Assembly: GCA_001825665.1 (NCBI GenBank)
Contig: MHXZ01000071.1
Location: 1-46,556, forward strand
Direction of reading: 5' to 3'
Source of the DNA: Planctomycetes bacterium GWF2_41_51
GTDB taxonomy: Bacteria; Planctomycetota; Phycisphaerae; Sedimentisphaerales; UBA12454
DNA length: 46,556 nucleotides
Shown here piece after piece: positions 41,601-46,556 of this stretch (positions are counted from its first letter, which is position 1; every line of letters begins with the position of its first letter). The notes beneath the pieces are model-generated. The model ran no database searches. It saw only the letters and a program-made list of their open reading frames with translations, and had not been told where the DNA came from. Position numbers and translations under genes: made by a program.

Positions 41601-44565
41601 CAGATTATGGCGAATAAGGAAATATTCCGATGCAAGTGCAATGACAATAAATGATGCCACCTTTATACCAAGCCGGTATGAAGGAATGACCGCTCTTTCT
41701 ACAATAATTTACGGTTATGATTTAAAAGGCAACAAAACCTATGAAAAGAAAGAAGCGGGCGGTGAAATCTTTACAAACTTCACTACTAATAATCAGCCAA
41801 AGAGGGCTACTTATGACGATGACAGCTATGTTGAATATTCTTATGATTCCCGTGGTCTTAAACGGGAAGAGCATAAATATGATTCAGTTTCAACTGAAGA
41901 TTACAATACAATATATGCTTACGACGATATGGGCAGGAATATCCAGACTCTGTGGTATGACTATGATGATGAATATACAATAAAAGGAGTCGTTGCTGAA
42001 TATTTTGGAAACAATAAAGTCAAATTCAGTGAACTTTATGGTTATGACAATTATCTCGAAAAACGTGTTGACTATGCTTATGACATATTAGATAGACTTA
42101 CTTCAAGAACCGAAGCTGGCGACAGTCTTAACCTTACTACTTCATATGGTTATGATGCCGCTAATAACCGCATAAGAGTAACTGACCCCAACGGAAATAT
42201 CATTTACACAGCTTATGATAATGCCAACCGCAAAATCGCTGAATTTTTTGCTGCAAGTTCAGGCACAGAAATTACACAAGCTGATGTAAGGAAGGAATTC
42301 AATTATTACCAGAATGGTCAAATCAAAGATGTCAATAGCTATGATTATGACGGTAACTTACTGGCTCGAAGCCAATTTGAATATGATGCCCGAAACAGAG
42401 TTACCAAAGTTACGCAGGACATAAATGAAACTGTCCAAGCTGTCACAAATTACTATTACAATGATGCAGGTTTCACATACGACAGCGAAGAATATCAAAT
42501 CAGAATAACTGATGCCGAGGGAAAATATACTCACATTGCTGTTGATGAATTCGGAAATAAAGCAATTACCCTCTACCCATCGGGAGATTACGAACATCTT
42601 GAATACAATCCTGATGGAACATTATCTGCAAAAGCCGTGTGGGATGCCAACAATACAAAACGATGGATCAAATATTTTTATGATGGATATGGCAGATTAA
42701 GAGATGCCAATTATCCTGACAACGGAAATGTTCACTATTCTTATGATGGAATCGGCAGGAAGAAACTTATTGAAGATAACCGCAACGCAACGGATAATAT
42801 TGGCGGCTCGGAGCAAATTGCTTATGGCTATGATGTTCTTAACAGGATTGTGAGCGTGACAGAACAAGACGATTATGAAACGACTTATGCCTATCAGGCT
42901 GATGGCCAGAAGCAGTCAATCAGAGTTTATGCTCCCAATGATACTTTGATTTATGATGTTGCTTATACTTATGACGAAGCTGGTAGGCTCTTTTCGGTAG
43001 AAGAACCTATGGCAGGCTTTGATTCGTACTATATAGCTCAATTTGAATTTGACAAAAACGGCAACAGAAAAAATTTGACTTATAACCCAATAGGCTGGTT
43101 CTTCGGCGAAGCGGATGTTACAATAAATTACAGCTATAACCGCGATAATATGCTCACTGGTTTTACAACAACCGGCGGTCCCACATTTACAATGTCTAAT
43201 GCTGAAATTGACGGTTTAGGAAGATTGCTTAGTTGTGATGAGATGATTACTGAGCCAAACTCCGCTTCAATTAATCTTAGCTACGCTTATGAATATGATA
43301 TGCAGGGAAATTTGACATATAGTTATTTGTCACAGCCATCTGGTGTACTCAGTGAAATCAGCTATTCGATGACTTATGATAAAATAGGAAATGTTCAAAC
43401 TTATGAACTGGCGATTGGTGAAGAAAGTCACAATTTTGAGAGATATTACAATGGAGATATATTAACCGGCGACCAATTAGACGGCCAGCCATACAGGCGT
43501 CTAAATTACGACCTGAACGGCAGGCAAGGCTGCTATTTTGGCGGCGACCCGAATTTTAATCCTTTTGAGTATGACTGGGACGGCAGGTTAAATCATAGTT
43601 TCAGTGTTATTGCAGATTCCTACGGCAAAGCAAGATATACGCCTGATGGTATCTGCTGCTGGCGTCAATTCCATGACCCAGTCGGAACAGAAAATTATAA
43701 ATACATCGTTGATTTTGTAGGAGATGTCCCACAAAACCTTCTCATTTTCAAAGTGGATCATTCCAATGTTACATCGTGCAGTACCTATATTCATGCAGGC
43801 GGTCAGGTACTCTTTCAGCATGCAAATGTCGGAACGGGACGTCATTTCTTTATGCATGACAGGCTTGGTTCGGTCAAGCAGATATTCGACCCAAACGGCA
43901 ATGTGAATGTAAATTATAATTATGACAGTTTCGGTATTAGATGGCGTACGAAAGGCGACTTTTCAGAAATTATGCTTAACAACCCCTATCAGTGGGCAGG
44001 TTATTATCTTTCTCCTGGGGCTATGGGCTATTATCTGAATGCCCGTTACTATGATCCAGCAACATTCCGTTTCACAACTCGCGATCCTGTCAAAGGCAGC
44101 TACAATGAGCCAATGACGCTACATCCATATCTATACTGCCTTAACGACCCAATTAATGCGACTGATCCGACTGGAATGACTACCGATACAGTTGCCAGTG
44201 TTGGAATTGGCTTAAGAATGTGGGCAGCCTCTCTTCAGGTTGGCGGCAGAGCATTAGCGATAGCGGGCAGGGTAGCATTAAAGGCTACAATGGTTGGAGT
44301 TAGCACCTACCTTGTTGCAGATGCTGTTATGGATGAACGTAATCGTGCAATGGAAGAATCGCTCCATTTCCATCAGGATATCGTTAGTTTAATGAAGGAT
44401 AGGAATAAATTTCCAGCACCTTTTCCCCGTGGTGACAAATTCAATGTCGAAGACATTATCGACAATTATAACAAAACGGCTGATAATGAACAGCCCCCCA
44501 AAGACCCTTGGAAGAAGTTTTGGTTTTATCTTGGTAAAGTTCTCGAACAATTCCATAAAGATTAA
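38605..44565 (+). CDS. Secreted dockerin-like / YD-repeat (RHS) giant protein
   Basis: The 1986-residue protein has a signal peptide (KAFQFVIVYLTILTSTVFSA). It then has a dockerin-like pair of Asp-rich helices (NFADFTKLAENW and DINDLATFAGYW, about residues 32-78). A beta-sandwich region with two Cys-containing domains runs to about 440. An RHS N-terminal segment (PFRYGWTHNYQIIL) leads into a long series of YD repeats (YDANGN/YDDMGR-type). The conserved RHS core (RHFFMHDRLGSVKQIFDP, then GYYLNARYYDPATFRFTTRD, 1808-1827) ends at DPTGM (1854-1858). The 128-residue tip has a hydrophobic helix pair and a charged end. It is unlike known toxin domains I can name. AAGGA precedes ATG. Such proteins act as shells for released C-terminal effectors. 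Confidence 0.92.
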   Translation: MKKLKAFQFVIVYLTILTSTVFSAVYWCPDLTGEDDFVNFADFTKLAENWQQSGSGLNGDFDGSSTVDINDLATFAGYWLDEIHCAQYYEDTLPYLTSFEDYQGYTTPPDPCNLNGQMGWQVVSGDVSTDYWWFYRPEPDDYFYYQYVIIDSTSTIVKSFEDTGSNHEYIRFNFIPAKDQKINILNGNNIVASVWFNATDWKIYVLNNGSYVNTNVNYQSVYNNCWSNYEDMYEQYAHDYYNTWTNITFQMNFGSNTYKVYWNGGTSDIANNAPFNTNYDTLTAIKIETTSADWGVLNRVSISSQADTGLSLNIESPCACHDDLELKGRVAINGTAWGENFGCYDVYICPTDLDTQSWDNWTKICTGNKIIPSTNLLGYWDTSIIPNGTYFIGTVLFDDTGYAPNGFEMIWKTISIGGQTVYEGPGYFPVLGELKGNTFYHEEEPDISVQWQGQIPFELKRSFNNNRKLYNKPFRYGWTHNYQIILQEEAAYSAETEQSGPFRVASWDAKLLGIGTIWVQNPDGSRRLFRHTSGHVSSGPVYYYPYPNDGSGDYIKRYSYDDWGIIYEVSYYLVTRDGTQYYFSDDSLDVPAWGPYGSIGWSVKAGVSSISDRFGNGLGIGWDYYKTAVTSISDGRSTIEFDITDGFYTQARLRVGGNVYRTVNYEWDNTNKIFIVAKTGYGVNENGVYDGSNLKEHETNYQYEESSGGGYNLIKIVYSNDLNNKSIEVNYDGYNRISTRKDYVETDNYLTTNYDYTFYHPYPGNREISYLITEVNTPFQTKTILQNEKGNMLKQWTIPVDGSAVLDVNALYEDNGNPYRPTTTVEFFDGKERQTDNSYNSYGDLTKQKVYVDDVNYVAAEFEYHPNYPLPTRQTNWQDINETGALVEKLSVYGEADGSENQSGKYLVKEKQLIAEDPNEWATTSYKYLSNGLVIRETDANGFITFHQYDNNNYRKLVKKGKTDSNEPVQRFYNDALGQVRLVANSLGGVILSDYDDFGRLWRIRKYSDASAMTINDATFIPSRYEGMTALSTIIYGYDLKGNKTYEKKEAGGEIFTNFTTNNQPKRATYDDDSYVEYSYDSRGLKREEHKYDSVSTEDYNTIYAYDDMGRNIQTLWYDYDDEYTIKGVVAEYFGNNKVKFSELYGYDNYLEKRVDYAYDILDRLTSRTEAGDSLNLTTSYGYDAANNRIRVTDPNGNIIYTAYDNANRKIAEFFAASSGTEITQADVRKEFNYYQNGQIKDVNSYDYDGNLLARSQFEYDARNRVTKVTQDINETVQAVTNYYYNDAGFTYDSEEYQIRITDAEGKYTHIAVDEFGNKAITLYPSGDYEHLEYNPDGTLSAKAVWDANNTKRWIKYFYDGYGRLRDANYPDNGNVHYSYDGIGRKKLIEDNRNATDNIGGSEQIAYGYDVLNRIVSVTEQDDYETTYAYQADGQKQSIRVYAPNDTLIYDVAYTYDEAGRLFSVEEPMAGFDSYYIAQFEFDKNGNRKNLTYNPIGWFFGEADVTINYSYNRDNMLTGFTTTGGPTFTMSNAEIDGLGRLLSCDEMITEPNSASINLSYAYEYDMQGNLTYSYLSQPSGVLSEISYSMTYDKIGNVQTYELAIGEESHNFERYYNGDILTGDQLDGQPYRRLNYDLNGRQGCYFGGDPNFNPFEYDWDGRLNHSFSVIADSYGKARYTPDGICCWRQFHDPVGTENYKYIVDFVGDVPQNLLIFKVDHSNVTSCSTYIHAGGQVLFQHANVGTGRHFFMHDRLGSVKQIFDPNGNVNVNYNYDSFGIRWRTKGDFSEIMLNNPYQWAGYYLSPGAMGYYLNARYYDPATFRFTTRDPVKGSYNEPMTLHPYLYCLNDPINATDPTGMTTDTVASVGIGLRMWAASLQVGGRALAIAGRVALKATMVGVSTYLVADAVMDERNRAMEESLHFHQDIVSLMKDRNKFPAPFPRGDKFNVEDIIDNYNKTADNEQPPKDPWKKFWFYLGKVLEQFHKD

Positions 44566-44576
44566 AAATATTTGAA

Positions 44577-45167
44577 ATGATAAAAGTATTTGATATGAGC
44601 GTAAAAAAAATAAAAGAAACATGTTCAACAATAAAAACTTTTATAAAACAAATAGTTTATTTACTGAAAAAGTTTTTTCAAATACTCTTTATTAGAAAAG
44701 CCAGAGAATGCTTTATTCGTTATAATAAAGCATTAATCCAGTCAATTAAAAATAACAACTATGAGGGTGCAATAGAGGAATATAAATCTATTTTAGAAAG
44801 CGGTTATCCTTTTATTGAAGAGTATTTAGTCTATAAACAACTAGGGGTTGTTTATTCATGGAATTGCCGATTTGAAGAATCAGAAGTTGCTTTACGTAAG
44901 GCTTTAGAATTGTATATTAAAGCTAAAAAGCATAGCGGCGAGTTGTACCGGTATCTGGGTTACGCGAATCTTAAACAAGGAAAGTTCGAGGATGCCTTAT
45001 TTTTTTATGAAAAAGCAATTCAATATGGAAAAAAAGGAAAACTTAATAAATGGCTAACTAATTTGGAAGATGTAAAGGAGATGAAGGATATGTTAGAGGT
45101 ACACAGGAAAGATCTTCCTTTTCTAACCATTTACTATGAACAGAATAAGTCTAAGTTTAAGAAATAA
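44577..45167 (+). CDS. TPR protein, candidate immunity partner of the RHS tip
   Basis: The 196-residue product starts with a basic amphipathic or hydrophobic segment (TFIKQIVYLLKKFFQILFI), then tetratricopeptide repeats (YNKALIQSIKNNNYEGAIEEY, YLGYANLKQGKFEDALFFYEKA). It begins 11 bp after the RHS stop, so co-expression is likely. Immunity proteins are encoded directly after RHS tips, so this is the natural candidate. A TPR fold is not typical for them, and the role is inferred from position only. Confidence 0.7.
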   Translation: MIKVFDMSVKKIKETCSTIKTFIKQIVYLLKKFFQILFIRKARECFIRYNKALIQSIKNNNYEGAIEEYKSILESGYPFIEEYLVYKQLGVVYSWNCRFEESEVALRKALELYIKAKKHSGELYRYLGYANLKQGKFEDALFFYEKAIQYGKKGKLNKWLTNLEDVKEMKDMLEVHRKDLPFLTIYYEQNKSKFKK

Positions 45168-45168
45168 T

Positions 45169-45966
45169 ATGAATCAAAAATTTGATTTTTTACCTCACAA
45201 GCTCACAAAAGATGAAATTGCTTTAGCTCCCTCTAATTGGATAAAACCATTAAGGAGCTATAGAATCAAAAGGCTAAGAGCTATCTGGTTGGAAGATGAA
45301 AGACCAAGTTACTACACGTTATTAACGGCTGTCATGGCAGCCATTGCCAAGAAAGACAGACATTTAATTGATATTGCAAGCCAGTTAACTAAAGGTAATA
45401 TGCCTGAATACATTTACCAGTCTCTTGTTGGTATTGCGTTATGTGATATGGGATTTAAAGAGGAAGGTTTGGCAATGGAACGTGAGGCTGTAAGATTAAA
45501 ACCTTCACATTCAAACTTATTAAGTTTAGCAGCAGATACAGATGATCTTGACGAAAAGGAAGAATTAGCTAAAAAAGTTTTGAATGAAAATTCCAAAGAT
45601 AGTGATGCATTGCAGCATCTTGCCTATGCGAAATATTTCAAAGGTAAGCGTCAGGAAGCAGAACGACTTTTCGATGAAATATTAAAGAACGAACCCAATA
45701 ATATCGGTGCTTTGGAGTTTAAGGGCAATATTTGCTTGGATAGGAAAGGATATGATAAGGCATTAGAGTGGTATTTGAAAGTAAAATTAAAACCGAAGCC
45801 AATTTCTTTACAATTTAAAATTTGTCGCTGTTATTATTTAATTGGCAAAATTCGCAAGGCAAAAAAGATTGCAAAGAAAATACAAGACAAGATTTCTTTG
45901 GTATACGACTTAGAAATGAGTATTGACAAAGCCGACGAATTATTAACTGGGATTTTGAACTCTTAA
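45169..45966 (+). CDS. TPR protein
   Basis: The 265-residue product contains tandem tetratricopeptide repeats (SLVGIALCDMGFKEEGLAMEREAV, ALQHLAYAKYFKGKRQEAERLF and GNICLDRKGYDKALEWYLKVK). It lies in the same operon as the preceding TPR gene, one base from its stop. I chose ATG 45169; the earlier in-frame ATG at 45136 would overlap the previous gene by 32 bp. No signal peptide. It may be a second immunity or adaptor protein. Confidence 0.75.
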   Translation: MNQKFDFLPHKLTKDEIALAPSNWIKPLRSYRIKRLRAIWLEDERPSYYTLLTAVMAAIAKKDRHLIDIASQLTKGNMPEYIYQSLVGIALCDMGFKEEGLAMEREAVRLKPSHSNLLSLAADTDDLDEKEELAKKVLNENSKDSDALQHLAYAKYFKGKRQEAERLFDEILKNEPNNIGALEFKGNICLDRKGYDKALEWYLKVKLKPKPISLQFKICRCYYLIGKIRKAKKIAKKIQDKISLVYDLEMSIDKADELLTGILNS

Positions 45967-46028
45967 GTTACAATCAATAATGGTTCTAAAAGCCAACAAT
46001 ATCCTGATGTATGGGAGTTCAGTAATGA

Positions 46029-46331
46029 ACAACTACACCTAAGAATTTTCCTACTTGGGCAGCAAGCATTGCTATGGCATTGGGGGGACAACGTGTAATG
46101 TCAACGATGGCACGTGCAGGTGTTGGCGAAATGAAAATGTTTGGGGGTATTGTAAAAGATTTAGGAATATCGGCAACCACTTCGGGATTGCAGTATGCTA
46201 CAAATGATCCAAGGACTGTTCTTGACGTGGCTAATGTTGTCGGAGGACATCCTAATCCACTTGACACAGCCGATACGTTTTCTAATTCTCACTTCTGTTG
46301 TCCAGAAGTAATTACTCTTTTATGCGCGTAA
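46029..46331 (+). pseudogene. Orphan RHS-tip-like fragment
   Basis: An open stretch without an upstream start codon follows a TGA at 46026. It encodes NFPTWAASIAMALGGQRVMST, then MKMFGGIVKDLGISATT and ends HFCCPEVITLLCA. The WAAS-then-Gly-rich hydrophobic opening resembles the tip of the giant RHS protein (MWAASLQVGGRALAIAG). Orphan tips downstream of RHS genes are typical of cassette replacement. An internal ATG (46074) could give 85 residues, but no ribosome-binding site is evident. Confidence 0.5.
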
Positions 46332-46336
46332 TTACC

Positions 46337-46378
46337 TGCAAACGTTGCAATCCGGTGCAAAGGATGCAAGCAATGCAA
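46337..46378 (+). repeat. Tandem TGCAA repeats near the attachment site
   Basis: Five TGCAA pentamers start at 46337, 46346, 46356, 46365 and 46374, spaced 9-10 bp, with a sixth at 46397. They lie 100-185 bp from the tRNA fragment. Between them is a perfect 8-bp inverted repeat (CTCATTGT-cat-ACAATGAG, 46419-46437). This layout fits arm-type binding sites of an integrase or excisionase. Confidence 0.6.
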
Positions 46379-46479
46379 AGGTTTTGAGAAACAACTTGCA
46401 ATTAGTCCATAATTGTTGCTCATTGTCATACAATGAGTTACGTAAAAAGGCTAAAAACTAGGGTTTGCAATCGCAATAC

Positions 46480-46523
46480 GCATGGCATGCAAGAGGCCGC
46501 AGGTTCGACTCCTGTTGGCTCCA
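46480..46523 (+). other. 3' half of tRNA-Ala(GGC), probable attachment site
   Basis: The segment starts GCATGGCATGCAAGAGG, giving anticodon GGC in a proper loop and the 3' strand of the anticodon stem. A T-arm follows (GCAGG-TTCGACT-CCTGT), then the acceptor strand TGGCTCC and discriminator A. The 5' half (acceptor, D-arm) is absent and replaced by unrelated sequence, so it is not a functional tRNA. Integrases commonly use tRNA 3' ends, and such truncated duplicates mark the far end of the element. Confidence 0.75.
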
Positions 46524-46556
46524 TTGTTCTAAGTTACGCTGAATTCGATACCTATG

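Overview
The window reads as an uncultured planctomycete, most likely class Phycisphaerae. The giant protein at 38605-44565 carries the dockerin-like pair of Asp-rich repeats typical of that group (NFADFTKLAENW and DINDLATFAGYWL). The phage genes include families that are common or nearly restricted there, such as DUF1580 and a HARE-HTH protein. Base composition is moderate to AT-rich throughout. No ordinary housekeeping gene is visible.

Layout. (1) 1-853: the C-terminal part of a tyrosine integrase that starts left of the window. (2) 1071-8165: a complete type II-C CRISPR-Cas locus, made of a divergent tracrRNA, cas9, cas1, cas2 and a 31-repeat array. All repeats carry a sigma70-like promoter pointing back toward the cas genes. 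(3) 8166-9614: an AT-rich leader candidate, an unrecognised wHTH-like gene and an 11-bp iteron cluster. (4) 9615-15868: a phage replication module (DUF1580 HTH, RecA-like ATPase, DUF669 protein, RusA resolvase, SF2 helicase, primase-polymerase/helicase), followed by an origin-like block. (5) 15893-19786: a lipoprotein, small genes, a ParB-methyltransferase fusion and a five-gene minus-strand cluster. (6) 19897-37950: packaging, head and tail genes of a long-tailed (siphovirus-like) phage: terminase, portal, fused protease/capsid, decoration protein, tail tube, chaperones with a probable frameshift, tape measure and a receptor-binding protein with chitin-binding-like modules. (7) 37951-46331: a structured intergenic region, a secreted 1986-residue YD-repeat (RHS) protein, two TPR genes and an orphan RHS-tip remnant. 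(8) 46337-46523: tandem TGCAA repeats and the 3' half of a tRNA-Ala(GGC), which looks like an attachment site.

How it fits together. The only integrase is at the left edge and the tRNA-Ala fragment is at the right edge. A second, degenerate copy of that tRNA segment lies 9 bp after the last tail gene. The simplest reading is a temperate phage or stacked island in tRNA-Ala. In that reading the type II-C CRISPR-Cas system sits where a lysogeny module is expected, between integrase and replication genes, and the YD-repeat cassette is cargo at the other end. The intact tRNA and the left boundary are outside the window, so phage carriage of Cas9 is an inference.

The most informative observations are the tracrRNA, with its promoter, wobble-conserved anti-repeat and terminator; the repeat-embedded promoters; two origin-like repeat clusters; probable recoding or nested translation in tail and capsid genes; and the structured RNA candidate before the YD-repeat gene.
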